Shown: positions 34,735 to 47,241 of the stretch, piece after piece | How positions within the stretch are numbered: the stretch's first letter is position 1 | How the letters are laid out: every line of letters starts with the position of its first letter | From: Serinus canaria | Taxonomy: Eukaryota; Chordata; Aves; Passeriformes; Fringillidae | Assembly (NCBI RefSeq): GCF_022539315.1 | Contig: NC_066314.1 | Location: 46,623,180 to 46,687,179 of the forward strand | Length of the DNA stretch: 64,000 nt | Reading direction: 5' to 3' | Notes under the pieces: model-generated | What the model was told of the DNA's origin: nothing | Seen by the model: only the letters and a program-made list of their open reading frames with translations | Databases searched by the model: none | Program-made: the position numbers and the translations under genes

Positions 34735-37700
34735 ATGTGGCAAGGCAGACCAGCCCCCCTTTCTGCTTTTTCAGGGGCTTTTAACACCTAATTAATTAGT
34801 ACTCAAGGCAGAGTTTTATGTAAATTTTATTTAAATCCCAATCAGTGCTCTCATTTCCTTGCAGAATTATTTTTACCATAGCATCAGCACTCAGGTGGGC
34901 AAGGAACAAAACTACCTGGGGAGCAGAACCCTATGTGCTCAGCCTGACAAGGAGGCTGGGAGCACCAGGACCATGGGAAAGGCTGCCAGATGGAACAGAG
35001 ACATTCCCAGTGCAAGCCAGTGTTGAGGGGAAGAAGTAGGAGCAGTTAGGGTTTCGGGGCACTGATAAGCTCTGGCAAGAGTTGAAGCAAGCAAGTGTTG
35101 ACTGTGGAGCTGACCATAAAGTGCTGTCTCCTGAGGATTTAGTGCCCCTCCAATGGGGAATGGCCTAACTCACAGTGATGCTACACAGGGATGCTACAGC
35201 CACCAAAGGGATGCTGAGAACAAATCTAAAAACCAGTCTCAGTCTAGGGGTAGTGTTTTTAGCCTATTTGCTAAAGCAGGGAGTATCACAGCAGACGCCT
35301 CATTGGAGCCTGAGCATCGCTGCTGGAGCTGCCAGGTATGGGACTGAGCCTGCTGGGATCTGTCCCTCTGCTACGAAGGTTTGGTGGAGATCCAAGGGTG
35401 AGGATCAGATTTTACCACCTCTCTCCAGTTTATGGAGAAAGCAAAAATTCTTTAGCATTTCCCACTAGGCCATTAGACTGAGACAAGATGCTTTGGATCA
35501 CAAAGAGGAACCGGTCATTAACCTGTGACATAACCACACAGAAGAGGTAGGAGGACCTAGCAAGGAAGTCACAAATTGCTTCAGATTGGGAAAATGAACT
35601 CATTCAGGTGATCCAGAAGCAGAAAATGAGTAATGCAGTAGGATCCCCTGTTCAGCAGCGCAGGACAGCTGCTTCTTCTTCATGACTGCTGTTTCACAAT
35701 TTCCCTGGGAGTTCTTCCTCTTCATGCTGCTTACATCCCCCTTTCCCTGAGGCAGCCATGGTTCACTGAGGTCAGAAAACAGTAAAAACCTGGTCTACAG
35801 TGCAGTCTGTGGAGTGCAGATTTTCAGCCACCATGTATGACCCTCCACAGGGGAGACAGTTTTGGAATGTCTTTTTATCTCATCTTGTTCTGATTTTTTA
35901 GCAGCAGCCAGGAGACTGAGTCAATGCAAGTGGCTGTGCCTCGTGCTGGATAGACTCATGTTGTTAATCCTCTCTGCCAATCCTTCAACAGCTCTCACTG
36001 TGCTACTCAACTCTTCAGAAATCTATCGATTTGCTACAAAGATACCTCATCTTTGGTTTCTATCTCGTGAATCCTTCTCCTATCTTCAGTCTGGATAATT
36101 ATAGTTTATTTCTTAGGGGAGATGGGAGGAAAGGATTTACACTGGAGTCACAGTTAGCATCTACTACCCAGAAAAACAAGGATTCTGCCACTCATGGCAA
36201 AAATGCTCAAAGGCAGTGGATACTCTCTTAGGGGGAGAAATGGAAAGCAATTTCTAAACATCTATGGACTGGGGAAAGTTACCCATTGCTATCACCAGTG
36301 GAATCATTAGAGAGAAGAGGGTGCAATATCAGAGCAGGAACTTCATATTAATGCCACCAACCAGCAATATTTCAGACTTGGAAAATCCAGAGCAAGCCTC
36401 TCCTAGACTCCCTTACAGTCATGGTCCATGCACAGAGAGAGTGTGTGCAACAGCTTTGGGGACACTGGAAGAATTCCAGCGTGATATTAGTCAACGTCTA
36501 ATACTGCTTCATAACCAATTAGGTTTATTAATTTTCCCTGCCACCCAGAGTATTTTGTGTGATGGCAGACAGATGTTCGCCAAGTGTTTGCAGACTGGCT
36601 TAGCTAATACTTTTGATAACCTGAACCTGCAGAGCAGATGCGTTAACAGATTTTGACATGATGCCATTAGTTTTGCCATTGATGGCAGGGAGGGATGAGG
36701 AGAGAGAAAGAAAAGAACAAATAAATAAATGTTAAATATAAAGAAGAAGAAATCCTAATTTACAGGCTTCCTTCTTCCCCCCAGAACATGCAGTCCAGGT
36801 CTGGCAGACAGTGTTCCCATCTGTGCCATTCCCAGGGCAAGGGAGCAGATTCCTCAACTGGCTCCATCCTGCCAAAATCCCCTCCTTCCCTCTCCACCTT
36901 TACCCCTTCATTTGAAGTGTGATTGCATAGACTTCCATCTGTCTTCACAAACACACACACGTACTTTGAGACCAGAGCAAGGAGGGTGCTCAAGATACAG
37001 AGACAGGGAAAGTGCATCGCAAAAGGCAGATAGTGGGTAATACAGAAACAGTCCCTTTTCTCTTCCTTCCGATGAGTCAACACGATGAATCTGTTGTGTA
37101 AAACATATGCTGCTTGTACATTTGCATAAAATGAGGCAGCAAGATCTAGGACTGTTCATTAAGGGGCTGAATTCAAACCTTATTTTTAATCTCAAGCTTA
37201 CTCTCCACTCATAATTAGCCCTCTAGTCAGTCATTGAAGCTCTATACCCTTAAGAGAGGATTAAGCCTTCTACCCAAGGAGTTGTAAAGAACTGATTCTA
37301 CATCCATAAAACCCTGTGCTTTACACCAGTGAAGAGATAAACAAATAGTTTACAAGATCCTAAACAGACACAGTGAGCCTTCCAAAATATGACAGAGAAA
37401 ACCCACATCAAAAGATTTCTTCACCTTTCTCACTGGGAGTGAACACCACAGGCAGAGGCAAAACAGGGGAGACAGAAGGGAATGACAAGCCACCACCTTT
37501 GCCAACAGACACTGTTGCCATGCTGGAGATGAGTTCAGGAAGCTGGTGACAGCTGCCCTTTTCCTACAGAAGCCCAACAAATGCAGTAGCCTGGCATCAA
37601 TTTGCAGCCTTTTTGTAACGTCTGGTAACACGTTATACAAATTAAACTCATGAGACCTATGGATGCATTACTGGCTCAAACACAACTCCCTTCAGATAAA

Positions 37701-40545
37701 GTATGGCCTCTTCTGTAGGAATATTCTGTAGAAAACTGCAGCATCTCTGCCTGTGTGTCATTTGGCCAGATGTTCATCACACCAATCAATGTTTCCTTAA
37801 GCCCATACAACATCAGATTTCAAACCCATCCTTTTACAGCAACGAGCATTTTGATGAAAACCAGCAGATATTCACTGAAGAGGACAGAGAGATTAACACC
37901 ATGTCATGGCTCAGCAAGTAATGCTGTTCCCACTTGCTAGGCACACATATTTGCCTACCCCCCAAGACAGTGGGGCAGAAATCATCCCCACCAAAACATC
38001 CTTTTCCTCATGGGAAGACTGCACCATAACCAAAACCAGTACTGGGGTATTGGATGAGCCTTTGTGAAGGCTTTTTCTTTGCCTTTCATGAGAATGTTGC
38101 CTATACCATTTCCCCCCTTTCTGGGAAGTTAAGTTTCCTCATTTATCAAGGGATCATTATTCCCAGCTTGTACAGCTTTGCGCAGGCTTTCATGAAAACA
38201 GGACGGCAATTTAAGGTACATCTGATTTATACATTATCAAAGAGGAAGTCACTTAGTCAGGAAAATTATGTAAGCCTGCGTGTGTCTAAATACTCTATCT
38301 CCATGATACAGAAGTGGCAGGCAGTGTCCTTCCCAGTGAGAGTTCCAGGTGCTCTGGGATTAGCACAGTTTGCCTGCATAAAACATTATCAGCGCAGCCA
38401 GGCGAAAGCAAAGACCTCATGGCTCCAGCCCTCTCTGCCATGCATCAGGCAGCTCTGTTTGTCTGTTTTAACTTATTCCAGCAGTAATCCTAAAATCAGG
38501 GCGACAATTACTTAAGGCAGAGTTCTTTCAGATGCAGGGGAGACTTGCATAGAAGGAGTCTGCATTCCTATAGGCCATGAATTCCAAACCTTCCCTTGTC
38601 TAGCATAAATTATTTGAAATCACCAGTGTTAGAAGATATAATGTAGGAGAACAGGAGACTATTCAGAAGGGCATGGCTGATTGCTGATTTATTAGCATCT
38701 AGTTTCATGGTGTCAGTCAAGTGAGAGTGTCAGGGGAGGGGAGCAGAAGGCCATGACCTTGTTCTCTACCCTTCATTCAGCCAACTTTGAGGCTTAATGT
38801 TCACAGAAAGAGCTATGTTCCTCAATAAATGTCCCTATAGAGACTATGAAGACAGGAACTACAGAGAGCCTTGACAGTTTTCTTTTTCCATGGAAGCAGG
38901 CTGATCTGAAGAAGAGGTATCTTTGCACAAGACTTTGGAAACATGGTGCATCACAGTTAGTGTGGATTAGAGCTCTTGGCTCTAGTCCTCTCCTAATATA
39001 TTGCACTGGGTCGGTTTGTCTGGCGCAGCACAGACACTCTCCTGCCTCTTGGCTCCATATACCCTGTTATTTCCCTTTTATTCTGCCCCTGGCAGAGACA
39101 TCACTACAGAGAGAGAGAACAAATTATTTGTTCCTGTACTGGCAAGAGTCTGGAGGGAAAAGTGGTAGCAAACAATTGCATCTCCCCAGATGACTAGTCA
39201 AAATTCTCTTTCCCAGTCAGGACTACAAACCCCGTTGCCATCTCAAGGATGATGTGGGAAGTCCCCTGCTACTGCATTGCTCCCTTCAGGATGTGCCACT
39301 CTAGGATCACCAAGGCACACTTACAGGACTGGCAGATTGGCTACAGGGCAATTAAGACTTCCTTAATGGTAGCTTGAGAATAACCCAACTAGGAGATTCC
39401 AGGTGAGGTAGCTTCCCAGGAAGCACCCAAACATAGTCAGCTATTTGTGTCACAGATTGTGAAAAAGCTAGAAGAAAAGCTTTACAGAGCAATGGAGTTC
39501 CAGTGGCCACCTGTTGTCCATACAACATCAGGAAGTCAAGTGGCCACCATTCTGCAGGGCAAAAGCAATTTCATCTAGCCATTAAAACACAAAATGCAGA
39601 CCATCTTGTTCTGCATACTGTGCTGAATAAATCACACTTCTTTTTTTCATACATAAACTGAGGTCTTAATTCATCGTGTTTATGTGACCTGGTGGGTCTG
39701 CAATTCACCTGAAATCTGGCTTTCAGTTCAGCTGGAGCTCAGTGCTCAAAGGGTGCAGTGGCAGCAGGCCTCCCAGGTAGCTCTGCTAGAGTCTGTATCA
39801 ATGCTGCTCTTGCACAGAATATGCCAGAGAGGGTAGCAGGCCAGAGGTACTGAAGTATTCTGGCAGTGTTTCCCTTGCATGGTGCTTGGAAGGAGACAGA
39901 AGAGTCTGCTGTGATACTTCTCCCCAGGTGTAATGTCTTACAATAAACTCCATCAGCAATTCACCCACACAGAAAGCTGTAACTCTGTTCAAACAACCAT
40001 TTATGTTACCCTCTACACTACAGGAGAAGAAAATAATCTCCTTCCAACCTTGCATGATTACAGACACATCTGCACTGCAACATACAGGTGCAACTTCCAC
40101 CCTTGCAGGATTATCCCTACTGACTTAAAACTAGGTTATGGGGGTGACAGTCTAACCCCAACAGTGAGTCCTGCTGCATCAGCAGCCAAAGGCCACCAGG
40201 CTACCACAGCTGGGATCTGTGGCAACATCTGTGCCAACTATGATATGGGCAGACAGAAAATTATCTTACTTACCAGATGAGTGATAAAGATTGCTATTGT
40301 GTCTCAGCCAGGGTGCTCTCCCCAGCCCAACTGCAAACCTTTTTTGTGCATGTGTTGCACTTCATTGTAGGCCTCCCTGGACATGCTGCTTTCTGCTATT
40401 ATATGATTGGCATTTACACATCACTCCTTGTTTAGCATCTTAATGATAGGCCCTGGTGCTAGCTGCTGATTTACAAGGAGTCTTGGAGGGCTTGGCCAAG
40501 AAAACCTGCTTTTCTCATGCCAGGCTACTGCAGACAACACGTATT
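34735..40545. other. Unique non-coding stretch without a recognisable gene
   Basis: No exon or repeat family is recognised. A short (CA)n at 36950-36960 and a possible regulatory block at 36470-36690 are present. Open frames up to 153 codons (38054-38515, plus) carry no recognisable motif and look like chance. Confidence 0.45.
36470..36690. promoter_or_regulatory. Candidate conserved non-coding element
   Basis: The block is rich in short AT cores set in unique sequence: ACCAATTAGGTTTATTAATT, GCTTAGCTAATACTTTTGAT, GCGTTAACAG and CCATTAGTTTTGCCATTGAT. These include homeodomain (TAATTA-like, TTTATTAAT), GRHL- or HNF1-like (GTTAAC) and SOX-like (CATTGA) patterns. The 130-codon plus-strand frame across it has no protein character that I recognise. 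Confidence 0.18.
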
Positions 40546-40554
40546 CATCCTTAC

Positions 40555-40636
40555 CTGGTTCTAGGCCATGGTGGCATCTGCTCCGAGTCAGGAAGCAGAT
40601 GACCAGAAGATACTCAAATAAGGCTACAATCAAGAG
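40555..40636 (-). other. Possible exon B bounded by splice consensus sites
   Basis: On the minus strand a pyrimidine-leaning acceptor (GTCTACTTGTGCAG|CTC) is followed by 82 bp and a strong donor (AACCAG|GTAAGGATG). The segment is open in one frame, with a hydrophobic stretch (LLIVALFEYLLVICFL) preceded by an ATG six bases inside the intron side. It could be an exon of a minus-strand transcript, possibly non-coding. Joining it to the candidate at 40831-40930 breaks that frame, so the two do not support one protein. Confidence 0.15.
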
Positions 40637-40830
40637 CTGCACAAGTAGACATCATCCTATCAACCAGCTGGACTCAAGTGGTGTCTGGACTCTACAGCCT
40701 CCAGTTTTCGGGCTTGGTGTCGCTATCATTAGCTCTAAGAAGTCTCTACAGAGGTTTGCTTTATCAGTTAGTTGTTTTCTGATAGGTTTGCTCCATAGTT
40801 AAAAAATCTTTTTAACAGTGAGATCCTTAC

Positions 40831-40930
40831 CTGTGTCAGGGTGGTAAAGACCTTCCAAGTTCACAGCTGGTAGCCACAGGAGTAAACTATCCTCAGGAAA
40901 AACAAGAAATGTGTAACAGGAAGAGTCCAT
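40831..40930 (-). other. Possible ATG-containing exon A with strong donor
   Basis: On the minus strand an ATG at 40930 opens 33 codons plus one base, ending at ACACAG|GTAAGGAT, a strong donor. The conceptual peptide includes FPEDSLLLWLPAVNLEGLY and matches nothing that I recognise. No core promoter is visible upstream. A second donor with the same CAG|GTAAGGAT core lies 276 bp further along the strand, which is why the pair is noted. Confidence 0.12.
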
Positions 40931-40934
40931 AAAC

Positions 40935-43890
40935 CTTAAAATAGCCAATATTTATAATTATGAAAGTTTTAGGTTTCACAATGCTTACACACATGACTTT
41001 GAAAAATGATCAGGAATCACTCAAAGAAAATTAAATCTATCCATTTGGATTTAGTCAAACCATACTTATTTTAAAGCTTTTGCAGCCATGAGATGCTCAT
41101 CTTGTAACCCCATCCAAACCACACTGCTCTTTCAGGCTCCAGGGCACTGGGACATTTACTGCATTTTTCAGCTTAACCTATACTAAATCAGCCTGTGAAG
41201 AACCAGCAAATCACCCCTCCCCCCCCACCCAGCCCTGGCATCCAGCAGTCTCTGGCTATCTGCTATAGTTCACATCTTGATTTGGCAAGAGGAAGGAGTC
41301 ACATGTCTGTTCTCCAGATAAGTCCAGGTTTTCAAGGGGATCCAGCAGGTTTTTGAAATAAATATTGCCCAAAGCCTCATCAATTGCACTAAGTACAAAA
41401 CTGATAAATCCCAGAATTCAAAGCTCAGAAAAAAACTGCGCCTGAGGACTATCGGAATTTTAATATCTTTTTTTTCCTCTTGAGTTATTTGGGCTGCAGC
41501 AGGAACTTATTAGTTGATCTTTTAATAGGTGACATTTCTGGGAGCATTTGCTCCAATTTGAGAGGTAATTTGTATCAGCTGTTCTGGTTCCTGTTCCATG
41601 ACTCTTTTCCCCTCCCCTGCAGCGGGCACCTGAGCTGGCAGCTTTTAAATGTGGGCTCTGAGATAGCATGAGAGTGAAAAGGGTCACTTTTATGCAGGAT
41701 GAGAAAAATATTTAACACCACAGGATCCTGACAATGTCTGTACTTGTGCCTTTACCAACGTAAAGAGCCAGACCTGAACACACCTTCTGCAGAAAAGGGT
41801 ACAAAAGGGAATTACATCTCCCTTTTCATTCAGAGAGACTATTTTCAACTTTCAATGGTTTAACTGTCAGTGCCATAAAACGATACTCATTTGGATGGCC
41901 TACATCGTTTGTTCCTTGTACCATTTACCTAACTGTTTGCATTTAACAATTTGGATAGCTACAAGTCCTGCTGCTCCCAGGTTTACTGCTTGCAGTAAAC
42001 ACAACCTGAAATTTGAAAACCCAGGTTAACTTTGGGCATTCAGCAAGAAGATCTTGCAGGTTTGGTTGTGTCAAGTGAACATCTTGTCCAGAAGTTTAAA
42101 GGTTTCCATATAGATACAAGATATGATTGAAGGCGTTGCTACATCCAGATGCTCCCTACATCTCCTCCCTTGTGCTGAGTCACTAGCCAAGACCCAGCCC
42201 AAACTGCTTTCCTGTTGGGTTCCCATTAAACTCCACGTAGCCTCAATGGCCAGAGTGACCCATTCACCTTCAGCTGAGCATCTGTTGGTAACCTCTCTCA
42301 GGCCTGAAGAAACTTCTCTTAGCATGAATCAGACTGGAGCCTATGGATAAATTGCACCTATGGACATCACAGACAGATTTTATATGTGAGAGTTGTAGGA
42401 CCCACTTAAAATAAGGGAGCATAATGTTCTCAAAGGACTCAAGAGTGAGCTTGGTGCAACTCCTTCATGAGCAAGTCTCACAGGTCTGACCTCAATATTC
42501 TCTGCTCAGGAGAGCAGCCCAGAGCTTCCTGTAGATGTCAGAGTGACCTTGTAGCAGTGAGGCAGTGCCTGGATGCAGGATCAGCTCCTTGTGAGGTTTG
42601 GTCCCACACTCATCTGCTTGCTCCAGCCTCAGGCATGAGGGAAAACAGCACTGCATTGTCAGACTCCCTTTGGAAGGAAAAAACAGCAGTAATGGCCCAT
42701 GACTTAGAGATTTAGGCAAACCAAGGGCTAGGTTTCTGCTTGCTCTGTCAAGCAGTCTGTCTTGCCCAAGATTATTTTCATGCCAAACATTTAATTAAAT
42801 CTATTTAAAATAAATCCAGAAGTCAGTACTAGGAAGAGATTGTGCTAGTGAAATGCCCTTTTTTTTTAGTAAGGATGTGGATTCAGGGTTTGCACTCAGA
42901 TTTGTAGTGAAGCCACAGCAGGTTTTTGGCATGTAAGAGGTGTATGGATTTCCTGTGCATAGGATCACTGGATGAATCACTGGTGTCAGCAGAGATGACC
43001 CATACATCACCTGCATATCCCAGCAGTATTGACACATAAGAAAATCCTAAAACACCTTTGAACTTCACATTTTCTCCTTTTAGGTCTTTAAGCTGGGTCA
43101 GCTCAGCTTTTGTGACCAGTGCAGCTGAGTCACAGCATGTCCACCACACTCCCCTAGTTTGTCCTGTGCAAGTTTGGCCACTCATGACAAGGCCTGGGCA
43201 TTCATATTTTGCAGAAGCAGTCTCACCCAGACAAATCTGTGTGCCCATGAATGGAGTTAAGCCACAGTTACTCCCACAGGCACCCAAAGGCTGCACTTGG
43301 GCACACTTTTATGGGTACAGCTCAGAAAGACTAAGAAATCACCATGCTCCAGACCTGGCAGCAGAGCAGCATCATTGGCACTCACTAGCACAGCTCTGCT
43401 CATACAAACCAGCTAAGATAAATATTCCCAAACAACCCAAGATGTGTTTCCCCCAGCCAGGAGCAGGCTAGGCAGCCAGTACACACAGAGTTACAGCAGC
43501 AAATCAGAGGGCTTGGGAAGAGCAGCCAGCAGGCACCAATAACAGTTTCTCCAGCCACCAAATGCCCAGTAGCATCCTTCCTCTCTTTTCTGCTTCACAA
43601 GCCCTGAGCAACAGTTTGCACAGCCCAGAGCAGTCTCCTGGTGCAAAGCACAGCTCCAGAGGCAGCAGTTATCCTCAGGGCATGGGGATGTAGGAGACTG
43701 CAGCAATGAAAAAAACCCAATAAAGACAATTTCAGAAGGGTATTAGTTGAAGGGTCCCCTACTGCTTCCCTTTACACCTGCCACCTCTCTGAAGTGGTTA
43801 ATACCCCCACCCACACTATTTCTACAAAGAAACTCCCAGGGAGAACCACATAAGAGGAGAAACAATGAGGCTTTGTCTCACCTGTGAATC
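40935..43890. other. Unique non-coding stretch with a perfect hairpin
   Basis: No gene is recognised. It includes the inverted repeat at 41981-42000, listed separately, and AT-rich motif-dense stretches at 41455-41600 and 41875-41965 (for example TTCTGGGAGCATTTGCTCCA and TTTGCATTTAACAATTTGG) that could be regulatory. Confidence 0.45.
41981..42000. repeat. Short perfect inverted repeat
   Basis: GTTTACTGC and GCAGTAAAC are exact reverse complements separated by TT, giving a 20-bp palindrome-like hairpin. It could be a dimeric protein-binding site. The loop is too short for a microRNA precursor, and the stem does not continue outward. Confidence 0.7.
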
Positions 43891-43894
43891 AGTT

Positions 43895-43975
43895 ATATCT
43901 TTCATGGCCAGAAAAGGGCTGGAAGGACTTTAGATGATCATCTGATTTTAGTGCCTTTCACCAGCAGGACAAATG
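43895..43975 (-). mobile_element. Old CR1 LINE 3' fragment
   Basis: TTTCATGGCCAGAAAAGGGC, TGGAAGGACTTTAGATGATC and ATCTGATTTTAGTGCCTTTC resemble the reverse complement of the 3' end of ancient amniote CR1 (CAAGGCCAGAAGGGACC...GATCATCTAGTCTGACC). About 80 diverged bases remain. Orientation is inferred from the GATCATCTAG-like motif. Confidence 0.4.
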
Positions 43976-45234
43976 TCTTCTGTAGTTGTTGCTGTGATGA
44001 TAAAGAATCCCAGAAGGGGTTTTGTATACTCTGTGGGTTGTACAGTTGGTATTGAAAAGTTAACAGCATTAAGTGTGACGGATTATTTGAGTATGAAATA
44101 TTCTTAGTCATAGTCAGAAGAAGAGCTGAGCAAACATTTGCCATGAAAAAATAGAAGGGTTTGGTGTTTTATTGGGTTTTTTTCCCCTTCTCCCATCCCT
44201 ATGAAATTTTCCTGTTTGGCAGCCAGGAATAGTTTTTTATCAGAGTTTAGACATGAGGTGAGAGGCTCTGTGTGTGTGTGTATGAAGAAAATAAACATGA
44301 GGAAGAGCTGCCTGCAGCACAGATAAGCTCTGCTACTGGCTGTCACCTTGGTCTGCTCCAGTGATGCAGAGCTTTGATTTTGGGCCCGTTCCCAGACACC
44401 TGGGTCCAGCTCTGAGGTCTGCCACAGACCTCCTGAGAGACCTTACAAGAGACAAGGATATCCACCAGTCATGCTGGGCATGTGTTCCAGTGCTTGTTCA
44501 AAGCAAATGTTGGGGAAAGAGGCTGCAGCATATGGGCTCAGTGAGAAAAGCTTGCTCCTGAGTTATCTCAGTTGTGGATTTACTGGGAGGCAGGGGAGCC
44601 TCGCCCACTCCAGCCCAGCTGCCAAGTGTCTATGTGCACCCAGGAATGTTTGCAGATTGTGTTGATGTTCCCCGGAGGTCAGAACTGCCTCTACCTGTGT
44701 CTGTGGCTGGGAATTGCTAAAGCAAAGCTATAGCCTTGAAGGTTGAATGTACAGAAGCCCACAGAAATATTTGCCAAATCAGATGCCTAAACTGATAAGT
44801 TATGCAGGCAATGTGCCAGAGATACTTTAAAACTTGCCTTTTGCATAGACATAAGCATTTCAATAAATAGACCTATGGGTAAAAGTGGAGATTGGAGCAC
44901 TTTAGCAGGGGGATGTTGAAGTGTTCTGCAAATTGCTGTGAGCACCACACCAAGAATGGGACAGGCAGATAGTGCTGCATGTTTTGTTAGGTCATTTATC
45001 AATCAAGTGAAGTGTGCCAAGATGTACTTTGTGAGTCTGTTTTCCAGAGGAAAAAATCCATGTTTTCTTCAAAGGTCTGTTTTCTTTCCTCCTGGTTGTT
45101 TCTATAACAGTTACGATGCAGACTAGCTAATTTTGTCCTGTCAGTGGCTGTTCAGCTCTCCCACCTCCAGCTAATTTGTGGGGGTTTTTTGCACGATTCA
45201 CTATGTATAAGGGTCTCTTTGTTCTTGTCTAAGG

Positions 45235-45350
45235 TGATCTCATTCTTATGCAAATGGAACAGCTTGAGGCAGAATGATCTCTTTCTTCAATTAATTTAGA
45301 AATTAAATTTTTCACCGCAAATCAATATTTTCTACTTGTGGCCAACTTCA
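45235..45350. promoter_or_regulatory. Candidate regulatory block with octamer site
   Basis: ATGCAAAT at 45248-45255 is an exact POU/octamer site. It is followed within 60 bp by TTCAATTAATTTAGAAATTA, a tight cluster of homeodomain cores, and by CGCAAATCAATATTTTC, which contains an ATCAAT-type ONECUT/CUX core. There is no coding or repeat character. The call is from motif density only. Confidence 0.22.
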
Positions 45351-45495
45351 AGACATATGGACTAAGGGCCTTTCATCTGTTTAGCATCTCTGATGGTGCA
45401 GAGCCAGCATGGTGCTGAGCCACACAGCTCTTTGCATGGGAGAGAATTGCTATGCAGAACACCGTTATCTAATACCATCATAATACAGCCTCACA

Positions 45496-45549
45496 TAACA
45501 CTCTTGTATCACCTAACACTCTTGAATCATATAACACTCTTGTATCCTC
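45496..45549 (+). repeat. 18-bp tandem array, three units
   Basis: Three adjacent 18-bp units begin TAACACTCTTG at 45496, 45514 and 45532, with small differences in the last seven bases. Sequence just upstream (CTAATACCATCATAATACAG) may hold a further degenerate unit. Confidence 0.85.
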
Positions 45550-46659
45550 ACCACAGACCACTGTGGGACAAAACACATGTATCTGCTTGCTCACTGCAGC
45601 CAGCAGCCTCTCCTCTCTTGGCTGGAGACCCTATCAGCCGTGGGTAAGAGCTGCTGCACGCTGGAATGCCCTCAAGTAGCCTAAACTTGGGATGCTTCTC
45701 CCAGAACTGCACAAAGGGAGTAATTAAAAGTCCTGGATCAGACAAGTAATTTCTGGGCTGGCAGAATCTGGACATTAAGATAAAGGAAGATCTGCTGAGC
45801 TCAACAAATCTGTTCTTACTGACCACGTTTTTTTGCTGTCATCCTGAAATGAGAAGAGAAATTCCTCTCTGGACCTGGCACAGTAAAGGAAAATCACTCA
45901 TTTTCCCTGCTTATGCTGGGAAAGTCCAACTGTGGCTGCCGTAAGCAAAAAATAATGTCTTCTCTTGGTTCTGTTTTAGTAAATCATGTTTAGTGTTCCA
46001 AACTGGGTAATTTATTCAGTGAGGCACAAAAAAATACAACTACATTAAGAAAAAATTAAACATCCCAGTGGGAGGACACAGGGTGACCTATGGACAGAGC
46101 CTTCCCCTCCCACATCCCACCTGGCTGGGAAAACAGCATTCTTCCCTTCCTGTGACACACACAGCCCCTTTCCAATGCTTTGGCACCTCGCAAAGGGGCC
46201 AGGTTTGTCAGTCAGGGTTCCCACAGGGAGCAGTGGTGCCTCTTAGGCACTGGGCTCTGATAGAAACAAAAAAATACACCCTCTGCAGGCACAAGGGGGC
46301 TGTTAGGGGTGAATATCAGTTTCTAGTAGAGATCACAGCTATACATGGGCCCTGGCAGCCCTATCCCTGTGGTTGGGGCTGTGAATCCACCCTGTCTGTT
46401 TTGACTTCTTTAAGTATCAGGTCATGCAAAGAGCAGTGATTGAAGGAATGCATCCTGGCCTGGGCATATCTATCTAATCCAGACTGAGACAGAGTGTCTC
46501 GTCATTGGAGACAGGCCCAGAGCAAGGCAGGATTACTAAAGATTTTGGTGTGCCCTTTCACCCAAGGGATGTTATTGCTAGGAGCTGTACATTTCTTATT
46601 GTAAGATCTTAAAGGTTTTTTTTCTTTAATCACATCTCATGAAGTTTCCATCACCCACC

Positions 46660-46840
46660 CCTCTGTGTGAAGAGGAAAAGTGTTATTGTCCCCATTTCAG
46701 AGCTGGAGAAACTCAGGCATGAAGGGCTAAGCTTAAAGCAACCTTTCTAAATGGATACGGGAGGCTTTGGTAGAGTCCTGCAAAGAACCTGGCTCTCTGG
46801 CTTTACAATTTTAGCCTAAGACCATTTTTTCCTCTCCTCT
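46660..46840 (+). mobile_element. MIR/CORE-SINE relic (copy 5)
   Basis: TGTTATTGTCCCCATTTCAG, AGCTGGAGAAACTCAGGCAT, GAAGGGCTAAGCTTAAAGCA, ACCTGGCTCTCTGGCTTTAC and TTTAGCCTAAGACCATTTTT follow the MIR order: TATTATCCCCATTTTACAG, GATGAGGAAACTGAGGCA, GAGGTTAAGTGACTTGCC, GAACCCAGGTCTCCTGAC and TAGCCACTAGACCATCCTT. This copy keeps the core and right arm and is the best-preserved right end in the window. Non-coding. Confidence 0.65.
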
Positions 46841-47079
46841 ACAGAGCCCTGACAGTCCTGTGAGAAATCTTATGTAGATACAGGTTGTAGCTGTTGATAT
46901 AAATCACTGTAAATCAGTAGCTGACATCAAAAGCATAAAACTGCTGCCTCTTTCCTAATAAATGGGCATTTCATTCACCTGACGTTGCTGAGAATCACAT
47001 CTCCTTGCAAGCCTGCTTGCATCCCTTGCTCTCAGTGTAACCAGAGCCTGTGCTGCCCCATCTCTGCATCCAGCCATGA

Positions 47080-47153
47080 AAGCTGTGCTCAGCCTTACTG
47101 CACAGAAATATCCTTTAAGCTGTGCTCAGCCTTGCTGCAGAGAAATATCCTTT
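47080..47153 (+). repeat. 37-bp tandem duplication
   Basis: Two adjacent 37-bp units, each running AAGCTGTGCTCAGCCTT...GAAATATCCTTT, occupy 47080-47116 and 47117-47153 and differ at only two positions. A third, more diverged 37-bp relative lies at 47242-47278. Confidence 0.92.
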
Positions 47154-47241
47154 AAAAAGCTGCTCCTTCTCATTCAGCTATCTCAGAGGCATCGCAGAGA
47201 AAAGGGCTTTACTGTATTGCATCCACCCATCCACTCATCAA

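Larger units (their letters stand above)
43980..46655. other. Unique non-coding stretch with small repeats
   Basis: No gene is recognised. It contains a short (GT)n at 44268-44282, an octamer-bearing AT-rich block at 45235-45350 and the 18-bp tandem array at 45496. Confidence 0.45.

Noticed and set aside
38054..38515. 153-codon plus-strand open frame
   Set aside because: No recognisable domain, signal peptide or splice context. Composition is like that of neighbouring non-coding DNA.
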